The notes under the pieces: model-generated | Databases searched by the model: none | Seen by the model: the letters and a program-made list of their open reading frames with translations, nothing else | Told to the model about the DNA's origin: nothing | Shown here: piece by piece, positions 8,401 through 22,760 of the stretch | Layout: every line of letters starts with the position of its first letter | Numbering within the stretch: position 1 is the first letter of the stretch | NCBI GenBank assembly: GCA_013398295.1 | Contig: VZSF01004860.1 | Span: 510,605-574,604, forward strand | DNA: 64,000 bases | Source of the DNA: Chionis minor | Taxonomy: Eukaryota; Chordata; Aves; Charadriiformes; Chionididae | Direction: 5' to 3' | Translations under genes and position numbers: made by a program

Positions 8401-11400
8401 TAACACTGAAGACCGCTAATTTTTACTGAATTTTTCTGGATTCATTTTACTGAATCCAGTTATCAGGCCTTGCTATCTCAAGCCTTAGAACTGCAGCTAT
8501 GGGCTACTGCTGCTCTTCAAAAAAAAAAAAGAATTTCCTACAGAAATATACTTGATTTCACACATCTGGATCCCGCTGAAATTCACTTTTGAGTTAGATA
8601 CAGACTTGCATGAGGTGTTTAACATTATTACTTAAGGTGCTAAATTACAGTCTGACTGATCTATAACTCCTTGTGTTCTTTTACTTTTCTTCCTCCCCCT
8701 TCTTGAAGCTAATATCTAACTTTGGGCCTCACTTAGACTCCATAAACTTTTAAGAGTAATTACCAGCAAGTTCTGAGGTTACTGAAGGAATGACTCGAGA
8801 TCCAGATGATCAGAAAAAACCTCAGTAAACTCCCTTCTTCCCCATTTTCATCACAGATAGTAACTACATTGGTCATCTAACCATAGATAATCTTTTTATT
8901 AAAGATTGAAACAAAACATAGATCAGTATTTCAGATGTTTTGGTACCATCTGTTAGTAGCTGAATACTGTGGGTCAATTGTTCCCACAGTTGTCTTCTTT
9001 CAAAAAGCATGGGGTGAATATAAAGTTATCCAGAAGTGCATTAGTTTTGTCTCTGCTCGTACCTTGCCCTTTCTTATTTTGATCATGCTCTTCTTTATAC
9101 TCACTGTTCTAATTTGGCTTAGTGTCCAAATTCAGTACTATATCATACTTTTCCAGTTTCAAGACATTAACCTTCAATTATACAATTATACTTGTGCAAA
9201 TCTAGTAGTATTACTTAGGAAACCGTCTGCTTTTCCAGATAAGCTGCTTTCAAATTGTATATCTCGGGAAGGTAGAAGGAAAGGAATAAAAATCTTAAGA
9301 ATTTTAAAACTGCTCAGGCAGTTTTATAAAATTCCAAATTAACTGGACAAACTCAAGACCAGTACCGTACGCAGCTCAGGAAAGACCTGTTCAATATACG
9401 ACTACAGTCAAAACACTTTTACAGCATTAAAATGCATAAAGAACAGGGTGATGAATAATTTAGAACATATAATAATGTCTTTATATTGATCCATCATACA
9501 GATTCATTTTGAGTCATATTACCCTGCTTACCCGATCTCATAAAAATACTGCAGAACTAGAGACAAATTCTTCACAACACAAGTAATCAAAAGCAACAAG
9601 GAAGAGCTGCTTCTGTTTAGCAAGTATATAGGACTGTTATTCATAGGAATTAGAACAAAGGAGGGAACATAATAAATGCACATAAAATGAAAATTTTAGG
9701 AAAAAAGGCTTGGAATCTTATGTTTTCTTTATTGTTTCTTTTTTAAGAAAAAAGGTAGTTTCAAAATTAAAGGAATGCAAAATTAGTAAGTGGGATATGT
9801 TATGCTGCACACAGCCTGCAGTGAATTTGTGGAACTCTGTCATGGGAAGCTTTTAAGAACAAGATTGTATCTGGGTGACAAAATGGATTTGGTTTTATAG
9901 GGTTGTCAAAATAAGTCTGATAATCACCAATAATAGCATATGTTATGAGGAATATTGATTCTATTGTTTCATGACTAGAGTCAGTGCAAGGTGGTAGATA
10001 CAGAGATGAGACAAAAATATGAAAGGCAGATTACTGATCACAATCAGTTTCTTGCATCTTCCACTGAATCATAATGTGGCTTCCNTTGGGGCATATGGTG
10101 TTCCTATCATTTTAATTGATTAAAAAAGATACTGATTTCCTGAATATAGGATGAGACCATTGATTCGAAGACCACTGACTCATACAACACAATCTACATA
10201 TTCTCCCTGCAAAAAGGAAGGCATACAAATGGTAAAATTATTTTGGTTGTAGACATTTTATTATGATCTTTACTCCATCTGAACAATTCACTGAAAGTAA
10301 AACAAAATGCACCTAAAGCAAAACTGTAACTATGCAACCCTTACAAATTATTGCAAAGATCAAATTTGATACACAGCGCTTACTGACCTACACAGGTTAA
10401 TCAGGTTAACCCATACTACAGAACAGAAATACATAAATCTAAATATAAAACAAGCAGTTAAAATACATAAATACATGCAGCTACATTCATATCAAATAAA
10501 ACCATATTCATATGTATCTAAAAAGCCTTTTTTGCCAAATCTCTGTCATTGTTTCAGTTTTCCCCTCAGTAGCTGTCATAGTCATTTCAAAGGAAGGTCC
10601 CTCCTAACAGGGACTGCAAATGACAGTGTAAATTAATGGTAAAATCCTGCAAAATTCAAGATAGGATCCCAGTTCAGGAAGTACTTAAAAGCACACAAAA
10701 ATCTATACATGTTACTTCCAGGACTTCTGTGAGACTTTTTGAAAACCCAGAATTAATCAGTGAAATAAGGTTTTGCAAGATGGAATGACCAGTATTTTTC
10801 CTAAATGAAACATTTCCTGCTGTTAATTTTATAGTCTTCTTGGCTCCAAGAAAGTCAATCTGGGCTCATGATTTTACAATTATTGTGCTATTATATATTT
10901 CATGGACATTTGTTACTATTTTGCTTAGACTGGGAAAGACTCTAGGAAATGTTATCAACAAGTTAATGCTTAAATTGGGTTGGACTTAAGCACAAAACTA
11001 CAGAAGAGTTGAACATCACTCCAGATTTGGTTCTCAGGTAGATTTTGTCCATAATTTTCCTACTTGCCAGAGCTATATTGTCTCTCCCATTCCTGAAGAC
11101 ATCCTGCATTTCTTCCTCTCCTTCTCTACAGCTTCAGCATGTTCTGACAGACTCATGCTCCCTTTGGAGATGGAGCTGGCACTGCTTGCTCTCAAACAGA
11201 CCTCTGCTGAGCTACTTAGTGACCTTAGTAAAAACATGTTAACCACCGATGGCTTCCAGAATCGCATGAAGAAGTACGAGGTAATGTTTTCGGCTGCATA
11301 TTTGATAAGAACACCCAGCTGATAGTAGAAAGTTGTAAGAACTGGTAATGTTCCAGGACCCAAGTTCAAAAAGTTCTGCCAAGGGCAATGGATCCCAAGA

Positions 11401-12030
11401 TTTTGGAGAAAGTGTTATTTCTGGAGCAAGGCAGGAGGGATTGAACAGCAGTTCAAACAGGAGAAGAGGTCACTCTGACCATGAAGTCCAGTGGTATTGG
11501 ACTGGGGTGCTGGGGTTCAGGAGGCTGGAGTGATTTTCTAAAGGCAGGCTTTGGGTGTGTGGGCTGAGTCAGGTCCTGGCACGGCGTCACACCTTAAACA
11601 TAGCGATTGTGGGTTAAAAGCACAGCTCAGTCCTACTGTAGCTCCCACTAAGGAATGGGGAGCTGTAGAGTATCTGTTGTTGGCAAACGCAGCCCAGCCC
11701 TTTGCCTCGCTAGTGAGGCCTACTTCCCATTGAGAAATCTCTTCTAGAGAATATGAGGATTACCCGTCTTGTTGTTTTGGAGAAAAGATATTGGTATTAA
11801 TCAACAAAACATTCCAACTTCAGAAGTTTTCTTCAAACCAGCTGACTGATATGCAACTGGGTACTGCTGATGTGTATTTGAAACAGAAGCTTATAAATGG
11901 CTACTAGAGCAATCTCTCAAATATTTGAGCACTATCTTTAACATTGAGAGTCTTTGCATAATTTTTTAAAGTTTTTGAGATCAAGATCTCAAAATCTATC
12001 AGTCCTGTCTCCTTAGGACTGAAAAAGAAT
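5491..12030. other. Intergenic DNA, no gene recognised
   Basis: AT-rich sequence without a recognisable gene. Slightly GC-richer patches (about 7620-8220 and 11040-11700) have short open frames but no domain. The longest frame, 8935-9342 plus (135 codons), is a hydrophobic, low-complexity translation resembling nothing known. A single N lies at 10085. About 9815-9905 faintly resembles a CR1 3' region (GTGGAACTCTGTCATGGGAAGC) but is too decayed to call. A homeobox-motif-rich segment lies at about 6985-7065. Confidence 0.5.
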
Positions 12031-12735
12031 TCACAGAATCACAGAACAGTTGAGGCTGGAAGGGATCTCTGAAGACTGTCTAGTCCAATCCCCCTGCTCA
12101 AAGCTGTAGGGTCAACTACAGCAGATTGATTGCTCAGGACCATGTCCAGTTGAGTTTTGAATACCTTCAAGGACAGAGACTCCACAGCTTCTCTGGGCAA
12201 TCTGTTCCAATGTTTGATCACCCTTAGACTGAAGAAGATTTTTCTAAACAGAATTTTTTGTCTTACATTTTGTGCCCATTGCCTCTTGTTCTTTCACTGA
12301 GCAGCCCTGAGAAGAGTTTGTCTCCATCTTCTCTGCTCCTTGACCCGTCAGGTATTTATACACAGTAGTAAGATCCCCCTTGAACCCTCTTTTCTGCAAG
12401 CTAAACGGTCTTGACCTTTCCTCTTAAGACAGATCTTCCAGCTGCTTAATTGACTTCATGACCCTGCATTGGACTCACTTCAGTATGTCCCTGTCTCTAT
12501 TGTACTGAGAAGTACAGAAATGGACCTACCACTCAGACATATCTCACCAGTGCTGAGAAGAGGGAAAGAATCATCTCCCTCAACCTGCTGGCAACGCTTG
12601 TCCTAATGCATCCCAGTAGGCTGTTGGCCTTCTCTACCACAAGAGCACACTGATGTCTTAAGTTCAACTTGTCCACCAGGACCCCCCCCCCCACCCCAGT
12701 CCTCTTCTGCCAAGCTGCTTTCCAGACAGCTCATA
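12031..12735 (-). mobile_element. CR1 LINE, 3' part, antisense
   Basis: It begins TCACAGAATCACAGAAC, the reverse complement of a CR1 3' end, and continues through familiar CR1 3'-region phrases: TAGTCCAATCCCCCTGCTC, then CTCTGGGCAATCTGTTCCA, then GTCCACCAGGACCCC and GCCAAGCTGCTTTCCAG. About 700 bases remain; the 5' side is truncated as usual for CR1. A C-run at about 12680-12692 interrupts it. Confidence 0.92.
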
Positions 12736-15700
12736 GTATCAGGTATCAGGTAAAGACCTACACGTTCTTAAATCCTATTACAGCCTCATATCTATCCTTG
12801 CTGTTTGTTAGTATTATGGTAGGATTAAAAAGAATTGTTTTGCTAATCCAAATATTTCCATGCACTTTAATTTTTTTATTTTATTTCCTGAGCATTCATT
12901 ACGTATGTTTACTGTATTTCACATAAGTTTTACCTCAAATAGCTATGAAAAAAATCCCAAATTTCTAAAGTATACTTACATAAGATTGAAACATTTTCCA
13001 CAGGGTTTTTCAGTAAACACTTAGCTTAACACAGTGCTTTTCCGTTCTTTGTTAGTATCCAGTACATAAATGGCACAAGGTTCATCTGACCATCACTAAA
13101 CTGTTTTTTTTAGAGATACACATACTGATCAATTGCTAACTGATTTTCATGTTGTGCCTATTTTTGCCTATTTATATAGGTCTCAGTTATGATCATCAAA
13201 GATTCTTGTTTTAATAGGCAACTGTTTAGAACTTACAGGACTGTACTAAGTGTTCTCTATGACATGTTAAAATACAGTGGTCTGTCTCACAGCCATAAGA
13301 AACTAGCCAGTAAAAGATTTTTTTTAGGTTAAAAAGCTTGGTCATGCATTTTATACGAATACTGTCAGTCTCATGTTTCTCAGATGCAGGTTTATTGGAC
13401 ATAGGAGTTATTTACATTGTTACTGGGAAAACACACATGCTAGTTTGAAACAACCACTTAATGAACTGTTGTTGAAGCCATACTAATTATGTGAACATTA
13501 GACTATTGTGATTAGATTATACTTACTATAGTAAATTATATGTAACCACTGTCACCACACTAGTATGACAGAATACTTCTACACCACCTCATTTTCACTT
13601 TTAGGGCACAACCAGTGCTTCTTGAACCAAGAAATTATAGACTTTTACGTATCACGTAATTGAAAATAGTACACAGAGGGGGAAAAAACCACTAGCAATT
13701 ATGCTAATGTATATGTTCATGTATCAATACCCCATAGCTTGTTTGCTCTGCAGAGTTCCCATCAAAAAAAAAACCAAAAAAAAACCCCAAACAAACCAAA
13801 AAGGTATTAAACATGAAAAGGTATGGAAAAGGATGATGATCCCAGCTGGACAAGACACTTAATGGAACAGGACTCTGTTCAAAAGACGACATATCCTCCC
13901 AGTCTGATTGAGACTAATGAAATATGAAAGCTGGGAGGGTAGTGAATAGAGAATGGGCATTCATTATTTTCTGTAATGCAAAAAGTAACACACACCTGGT
14001 AAAACTGTCATATGGCAGGCTTAAAGCAAAGAAGCATTTCTTTCTAGAATAAAAAGATCCCACAACATAATTAAAATGTGGTAGTCACTGCTAGTCACTG
14101 TTACAAAAACCAAGTATAAATTCATTAAAAATAGACTAGAAAAAAAAATCCAGGAATTAGTTAATCAGGGCTATTACAAATTATAACTAGGGTAGAAGAG
14201 CTTGCTAGGGAAGATCCAAAAAGGTTGATCCATGAAAAATAAGCAGTTAAACCAGAAGGAACATTATTCTATACATGTTCTTGTTCTTATGTGCCTTCTC
14301 TAGACTTCACTATTGATAGGCAGGAACTCGCAGTATGGACAGTCTTATGATTTTTATCCTTGTGGGAAAGAGGTAAGAATTAGTCATAAGTAAGTATGGC
14401 AGTTCTTATCAAAACTATGTCATTCTTGTGTTTTATTATAAAGTACGGTTTCATCATAAGCTCGTAACATCATACCTACTATATAGGTTTAAATTAAATT
14501 TCCATGTAGGTCCCTGACTGAAAAAAACCCCAAACCTTTTCTTTTGATCATGAAAGAGTAAATTCTTTGTGATGCCAGTAATTTAGCTATTCACATGATT
14601 TTTCACTAACAATGTGTTTTCTTACATGTGCATTAAGTGTATGATCATCCAGTTGTGAGGTTGTGCATAGTCAGACTGGCCATACACTTTTTGATTCAAA
14701 ACAATGTAGCATCTAAAATTCATATGCAACTAAAGGCAGCAAAATAAACAAAACAAATTTGACAGATAAATATTTTAAGGATGTAAAGTATAGAGAGGAC
14801 TATATCCAGTACTAAGTAAAAACAAATTTGAGGCTTTGGAAAAGAAATAGAATTTATAGAACAAGTCACTGCTTTTACTTTTAAAGATAGGGTAGAAAGA
14901 GTCACAGAATAAAGAAATAAGTAGACTCAAGAATAAAGAACAAGCAACAGCCTGATGACAGCTACAGGAAACCAGTTAAGGATCAATATGAAACTTGGAA
15001 CATTTGTCCAAAGTCCAGTATTAGTCTCCTGCTGAGCAGTAAAGTCAAAAGAGGGCAAGAGACTAATGAAGAAATACAAGAGAATGCTTGCATGACTTGG
15101 TAGAGAATACTCAAAGACAGCTGTGACAGTAGTGTAGGAGTATTTTGGAAAGTTATCAACATATAGAGAAAAGGATAAGAATTATAAGGTAATCTAATAA
15201 AGAATAAAATTAGGATAAACTCTTCTGGTTACAAAAAATATCCAATTATAAAACAATTAAGAGAGTGCTTTAAAGAGGTCTTTCATAGTGAAGCAGATGA
15301 AAAAAGCTCCAAAACTAAAAAACAAAACCAAAAATTGTCCATTTTCTAGGCAGCTGAAACATTTAGAAAAGAGTAAAATTTGTAAGTGTAAGTTTAAGTA
15401 CAAGTACAAATTTCAAAAGGCAATCAGAATTCCCAGGAGCAAAGCATGAAGTGTTCATAATTATCACGCTAAAAGCGAGAGGAAAAAATCTAATGCAATC
15501 TTATCTAATTCATAAACTGATTGTGCTGGTCTGCGAATTTGAAAATATCCAAAGGAAGAGAGAATGATGGCTTGCTCAATTTAAAAAAGAAAAAGAAAAA
15601 AAACTTTTTCAATGATTACTAGCTCATAGGGTATGAAATCCTGTTTTTGCTATTGCGCTGTAGCTGAAGAGAAATACAGCAGTTTGCTGGATCTGTGAAA

Positions 15701-16245
15701 AGCCGATCCTGTTGAAATTAAACGTTTCATTCATTGACTGCTTGGGAAAAAAATATTAAAAGCTATGAAAGCTGCACAAGTATTTTGATTAAGAGAGGTC
15801 ACAGTAATACATTATGAGGTTGTAGGGAGATCAGTACTTGTTTTGTCTCCTATCAATACCTAATTAAGCTAAGGAACTGTTTTTCTGCCATTCTCTCCGA
15901 AGTAGCTTTCAAGCATCCCTTTCGTTACCAAATTCACAGGTCTGGTAGGAAATAATGACTTGCACCAGAATTTTTTTATGAGGCTAATGATCTTTGGTGC
16001 TATAAAAAAAGGCAGAGGATACGGTATAACAGAAATCGGGACTTAAACACACTGTTCTTACACAGACTCTATTTGATCTTAACCTGATTTGTTTTATTAG
16101 ACTAACAGGGTTTAGTAGGGAGAACCGGAAAACCTTTCAGGCACATGTGTTTCATCTGCATCAGTTTTCAGGTGTGAATCAAAAGCTGTAGAATTTATAT
16201 TAAATATAGATGGGAGAAATTGTCCTGATTTAAATGAGATATTTC
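12736..16245. other. Intergenic DNA, no gene recognised
   Basis: AT-rich, with A-rich low complexity at about 13764-13802 (AAAACC-type) and 15581-15603. No repeat family or coding potential recognised; open frames here are 60-85 codons at most. Confidence 0.5.
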
Positions 16246-16480
16246 CTTATATTGTGCATAAGCAAGGTGTGGAATTCTTTGCTGAAGGATGCTGTGAGTG
16301 CTAAATCTTTCCAAGGATTCAAAAGCAACTTGAGAAAGTTGTGGACCAGTGGGGGAAATCTGCTGGTGGCTATTAGACTCAGAAAAACCCCTTCACTTCA
16401 GAAAGTTCCTAAATGGTTGTTTTTCACCGCCACAAATTGCTGAAGGTTGAAAGGGGAGTTAGATGAGGCATCTCAACACA
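16246..16480 (+). mobile_element. Old CR1-like LINE 3' fragment
   Basis: GTGGAATTCTTTGCTGAAGG, then GATTCAAAAGCAAC, then TGGTGGCTATTAGACTC and AAGGGGAGTTAGATGAGG follow the order of an ancient CR1 3' region also common in turtles (GTGGAACTC..., GGTTCAAAAGGGAATTAGACAAATT, CAGTGGCTATTAG). It is heavily diverged and boundaries are approximate. Confidence 0.6.
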
Positions 16481-19400
16481 TTTTGTCCAATTTTTATATG
16501 CCTTTCTTCTGTAGCCTTTTGACCAAGCATATCTGGTATTTTAAGTTGGTTTTAAGTGTAGCTATAAAAAAAAAAACCCACAAACCATGTGAGAAGTTTC
16601 CTTTGCTATTGTTCAGGTTGTTGCAGCTGTAACAGCAAAAATACTCAGCTTCCAGGTGTCTGCTGCCTGCTCCTGTAATTTTAACCTTGTTTTATATATG
16701 ATGTTGCTTAACTTGTTTTAGCTTAATTTTTGCTTAGCTTTGTTCAACTGTGTAGTTACCCTGCTTCTAAAGGAATCATGGCAGTAAGGTGTACCAAACC
16801 GAAGTAACCATAGTATAACTAGCCCTGGTGAAATCAAGAACCATGAAAAAACAACTCTGAGCAAACCCAAGGAATAAACTTTCAACACTTTATTTCTCTT
16901 TGCAAAAACTCAGGATGCTGACAACTTGCTGTAACAATCCCCTGGAATAGTGAGAGCTTAAAAGGCAGGGCAGATACTGTTAAGTTTGTTAGATTACTAA
17001 TGACCTTTAATAGAATTAAGAAATTTGGATTATAAGTGATAGTGTTGTAACTGGACTAAAAATAAGTGGTTGTTATATTTAATTAGACTGTTACAGAGTT
17101 AGACTAGCAGTAAAGTCCAGTCGTGGATCTTCACATAAGGTGTGGTCTCTTTGTTATTCATCATGACCTTCTGTGCATAATACTAAGCATCTACTACTGG
17201 CCACTGCTGGAGACAGGTTCCCAGGATGGATGGAGCAGAAGGCTCTGATCCCACTCAGTAGCACCTTTATTCAGAAGAGGCTTTGAGAGAATCGTGTCAA
17301 TGGAGTGCCCGAACTATTCCCCTAGAATGATTTCAAAGTTTTACAATCTTGGACAGCAGCTATCTGCACACACTGTAAAGCTCCTGCTATTATAATTTGA
17401 GTTTCTGTGGTGTTTCAGAAATCTTGGAGGATGGTCATTAAGACTGGTAACAGAAAACAGGTATCTTTCCAACAAACAGATCAAGGGATGCAATTTAAGT
17501 TCTCACCCACGCTGTACTCTCATCCAAAACCCCAGCTGGATAAAAACAGTAGTTAAATTCAATACTACATAAGCATGATTCAAAAGTGAGCTGCAGAGCC
17601 ATTCCCTTTACCTCTTTTAACTTTCCCAGGGAATTATCAGTAAATTAACTGGTGAATCAAAAAAACCAGCCCTTATTCATTGAAAGTGAACACATCCAGA
17701 AGCTGAAAAAGAGCTGCCTTTGAAACTGACCAGTTGACTTCTGGCCAGTGAAGAAGGGAATGTGTTGTCCAAGAAAATTTTAGATCAGATATTTCTTTCA
17801 TCATTTTCCACTCTGATTCCTGTATAGAAATAGCATGAGCACAGTTGCAACACAACAGGAACAGTCTTTCTTCTCTAAAAAAGACAGACATCCATAAAAA
17901 TGATAAAAAAGCACAAAAAATATTAGTCTTAGCATTATGCCAGCAACTGTTAAATATGAAAAACTAGTTAAAGGCAAAACAATTTAAATTACTCAATTAC
18001 TGATAGAAAACATAATTTAAAAATAAGGTCTTTTTTATTATTGTTGGGCCAATTCCTGAGGCTGTTGAAATACTGATAAATCCCATTGAAACAAATCTCG
18101 CAGTCCTCAAAGCTGCCGAATATCAACACCTCAATACAAACTGTTTCTGCAGGGAAGCTCAACATTCCGAGGGGTGTGATTTATACAACTCCTCTGATCA
18201 AAAGAAAAGGGGCTCTATTTGGCTTTATGTTTTCTTTCAGCCATACCAATTTCCAAAAAAGTAAAAAGCTTTCTGTATGTACACTACAAATGTACTTAAG
18301 TTACAGGTATATTAAGTATTACTCCATTTATAAACCCTTAAAGTGTTCCCTGGCAAACAGCTTCACTCATTTGAATTAGTGCAAAATATTGCAATGCTTT
18401 ACATATGCACATGATGTATAAGGCTACTCTCATAAATACCTGAGCATATACTCTTGGTGATCACAGCCACTCATTACAGAGTGAAAATCTGGAATTTCCA
18501 ATGGCAGGGGCATAGTTTGAGAATTTTTCTTAATAGGTGGGATGATAGTTCAAAAGAGAACGGCAAAAAAAGAACATTTGTGAGATGCAATGCCATATAA
18601 ATTAGAGAAACACAGGAATTAGAGTGGAAGTGGTAAGTAAATCCATTCCTCTGTTTATGTCAAAATTCTTTAAATAGATTAATTAAAAATGTGCAAAATT
18701 TCTGGAGGAAAAGACATCACCATTTTATAGATGGAAAAACAGAAACACAGAGTGAGTGATATAAAGACCCCTTGATAACACTCCAATGCTCCTCACTCTC
18801 CCTTCTTGCTCTGATAAGGACATGTGTTGAGAAAAGTATCTGTGACTTAAAAAAGCATTAACTATGGGAGATCATAGAGTATTTGCATTAACTCACCACC
18901 CCCTCCCCAGAACATACTGATAATATTAATTACACTTTATCATTTAGCTAGTATTGTAATAGAAAATGAGCTAAGTGCCTATTAGCTTAAGGAGCTCCTA
19001 AGTGAGCCTGGAACCTATGAGAATGCCAAAAAAAAATTGTTTTCATTAACACTACACGCTTTCTGAAGTTGCAAACTGGGGTGAAGGATCAGTAGCAGAG
19101 AAGCTGTAAGGGTGAGTAAATGTATAATTAATATATGATACGGTGTCAATAGACAAGGAATAAAAGTCTTCCTGTAACACAGAGAGCGTCCCTATTGTCA
19201 GAGAAATCAGGCATGGGAAGGAAGGAAAGAAGGAACCACAACAAGTATGATTGAGTTTGAAGGTTTTCAGACCCTTTGAATGTTGAAACTGAGTCCTGGC
19301 TTTGCAATGGACACAAATTAAAAATAAAGCCTGTGAAGTCTTCAGCCTGAGAATAAAATTTGTTTCAGCTTTCCAGTATATGTGAGGATTGAACCAGAGA

Positions 19401-21870
19401 GTTTAGCTCAGAACAAATATTTATCCTGACTGAAATCCCATTTGGGTAAATATATTCTCCTGATAAGACAATCATTCCTAATATAAAATATTCACTGCCA
19501 TATTTGCCAGAGGTAGCCTTTTCTTCTTCCCTCATCTATAAATAACTGCTTTACTTTGTTTTATTACTGAAAATATTGCTTCACTTTGCTTAAACAGGGG
19601 ATGTGATTATCATAACGTTGTTACTGTTATTATAAGCAAGACAATAGCATTAATGCAATCATGAAGATGAAAAATCAAGTGCTGAAAATGCCAGAGCAAA
19701 GGCCGAAAGCTTTGGCTATGCCTCAGGTATTTATTTGTATCCCCAAGAAACCATAACATATTATAAAACAATGTGGCATATCTTATCTAGCATAACAAAC
19801 CTATATATGGAGCATACATTCTTCCTCAATGTGTTTTCTTTACAGATTTGTGTGATCTACAAAGCGTGCCATGTTTAAGAAAAAAATGGAGATTGGCATA
19901 ATAGGGAAGGAATAGTTAAACTACAATTTTAGAAGAGAAACTTCTTATGCTTGGAGCTTTTATTCTGTAAAAAAAAAAAAAAGTGAGAAGGATTTATTAT
20001 GTGAATGGGTTACTAACTAGGAATGGAGAAAAATGTAGTTGTAGACTAGTGCCAAATAGTTACATAAGAAGAAGGCACGCAACAAAATTCTGCAGTGTAT
20101 CAAGAAAAAAATAAAATTGGTATCAAAATACACAGAAGTGTGAATTATAGATCAAGTGTCAACTGGGCTGTGAAAGAGTAAAGCCCACAACTTCATGCTT
20201 TGTTGTAAACATGTTGGCAGAAAGAATAAATTCATTTTGCAGCAAAGACAGATTCACAAGTGTTGGGAGTTGCATATTACATGGATCATAGATAATGCAA
20301 AGCTTCTGTCTTCCTGGTTTCTTGATATGTGTACCACTTATAGGAAGTGGGAGCAAATTTGAGTAGTCCTGGGGTTAGCACAGCTCATCTCACTGGAAAA
20401 AAAAAAAACAAACCAACAAAAAACCCAACAAAAGACACACAACATTTTTCAGAAGAAGAATCATGATGGTTTTGGTTAACAGCTTTAGCTGAAGCCCAAG
20501 ACAAAGTGATGTGATTGTGATTTTGCTATAGAGTTCTGGGATTGTATCATTTCAGGGAAGTGATTTCTCAGTTTCCCAAAACTGTCCTGTAAAATATAGA
20601 GATTAATTTAATATTAGAGTACCTCTTGTGTAATGATGGCCCTGTTACTAAGAATGGTATAGAAAGTGATAACTTTATAAGGTTCAAACAGCCCCAGAAG
20701 AAATTACACACACCTTTATGGTCTGGAAGATGTACAGAGCAAGCAAGATCACCCGTGCAGGGCTGGGTGTAAGCCAGACATTTGGGAGCAGCAGCAGATT
20801 GCCAGGTGTCAGTCCCAGTTCTCTGTCCTTAGAAGGATGGTCCTGGTTTCTCACTCTCGGGTTAGTACATTTCTGTTGTTTCCATAATTTTTCTTTAACG
20901 CTGTGCCTGCCTTGCAGAACATCCATTGCACTATCTTTCCACACTTGTCTATATTGGAGGTATAGGAACACTCAAATAAAATCCTCAAAAGTGATGCTTT
21001 ATTTTCCAGGATTTCTTTCATGACTTCTCGAGCAGGCAAACAGGCTAATCACAAGGTTCCTTCTATGTTCCTGCTTTCCTTGTTTTCTGTTTTGTTTCAC
21101 TTTTTAAATTTGATTGGGGTTTGTTTTCTGAGATTTTTTTTGTTGGGGTTGTTGTTCTGGCTATGGTTTTAGAAAGCGATAGAAAATAAATGTTTAAGTC
21201 CACAATAGAAGTGAACAGGAATCTAATATTAATAACAGTTTCTTTCGTACTTTTTCTGTTGAACAACCTCAATGAATTCTTAGAAAAGGTACTTTCCCTT
21301 TTTTTAAAAAAATAAAAAAATAAAAACTGTGCAGAAGAAATAGCTGTTCCAGATTTAAAAAATGAGTATAAAAAAATTAATATGAAGGAACAATATAAAA
21401 GAGACTATGGCATGAAATGATGCATAAAAAATGTAACAGTAAGACCTGTAGCAAGAAATTATTTTTTTAATTACTTTAGTTGTGAAATCAAAACCAAAGA
21501 CCTACTGAATATGAGGGGATGCTATGACAGGCTCTCTGGAGAGGCCTGATGGTTAGATATAATTTTTTTCAGGGTCTGTTGCAATCAGATGGCTATCAAA
21601 GTAAACACAATTAAGAAAAAATTAAGAGTCCACCTTCTAGTGGAGAGGGAATAACTGGATAGAACAGATACTTTCAAATGAGCTAGACCTGATTTAATTT
21701 CATCATAGGCACTGGCTGGTGATATCTGATTTCTGTCCATGACAGGACAACAGTCTTCAGAGAAAGAAGATGGTTGAGAAAGGTTTTTGATACCATCTCG
21801 GATGGTATTCTCATATGCAAACCAGGCAAACAATCCGCAGATTAAGTTTTTATAGAGTGGGTGCCGAGCT
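16481..21870. other. Intergenic DNA, no gene recognised
   Basis: AT-rich, with short A-runs at about 19969-19982, 20397-20408 and 21305-21327. A slightly GC-richer patch at 20690-21050 has open frames on both strands (about 95-100 codons) without a recognisable domain. No repeat family identified. Confidence 0.5.
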
Positions 21871-21879
21871 GCTAGAGAT

Positions 21880-22760
21880 CAGAAAATCTGCATCAAGACA
21901 GCAGCTATTTCTGACTCAGTGTCTGAATGAATGGAGCAATCTAGGAAGATGCTGTGCAAGTCTGTCCTAGGTCTGGTTCTGTATCATATTTTCATGCGTA
22001 GCCTGAGGATGAGATAAGAGAACAGGCTTATTAAATCTGCAAGTGAGATCAAGCTAGAAGAGGATTCAAGAATATATGAAGTGAAAGTGAAACATAAGAA
22101 GCTGGGGATATGATATAAAAAAGTAGGATTCCGCCACGCAGGGGGAAACACATGGTGCTACCTGTAGGCTAGGAGAAATCCACTTCACACAGAAAGCAAA
22201 GTACAGCTGGTCTGGTACAGACCTGCAAAAAAGGGATCTAACGGTTGTTGCAGAACAGCAATCATGATATGTTCCCTCAAAAAACTACATGTCTAGCTGG
22301 AGTTTATAAGCGGAAACGTAGCCTCTAATTCATACTGGGTAATTCTGCTGCTCCTCTCGGCACTGGTAAGGCAGCAGCTAGAGCACTATTTTCAGAGTCT
22401 GGCACCACTGTTCGAGAAGGATCTAGACCAGAGCAAATATAATATATAACAGAAAAATGAGAATGAGTAAAAGACTCGAAAACACTCGGGGCAGTTGAGG
22501 GAAAGAAAGAAAAACCTCTGAAAAAGACGGGAATGTTTATCATATGATAAACAGGGAGAGAAGTAATTAACTGTAGGTTTAACAGGGAATATTTTAGAGA
22601 GTCTATAGAATTTTTTTGCCTAGAAAATTTCTTATATCACTGCAGCAAGTTAGAGAGCAGCTGGCAGGATGTACATAGTGGTAAATGATCCTGTTCTAGG
22701 CCATTGGATGGACTAAAAGACCTCTTGAGGTTTCTTTTCCATTCCTATGATGACTGCTGC
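21880..22760 (+). mobile_element. Old CR1 LINE, end of RT domain to 3' end
   Basis: The order matches a sense CR1: TCTGTCCTAGGTCTGGTTCTG (decayed RT block around 'SVLGLVL'), then GGCTTATTAAATCTGCAAGTG (remnant of the FADD catalytic block), a CTCCACTT-like stretch, GCTGCTCCTCTCGGCACTGG, and finally GGACTAAAAGACCTCTTGAGG with CCTATGATG at the 3' end. Numerous indels and stops mean no protein can be made. It is among the more diverged CR1 copies here. Confidence 0.75.

Noticed and set aside
8935..9342. 135-codon plus-strand frame with hydrophobic stretches
   Set aside because: The hydrophobicity follows from T-rich DNA; no family resemblance, splice context or promoter.
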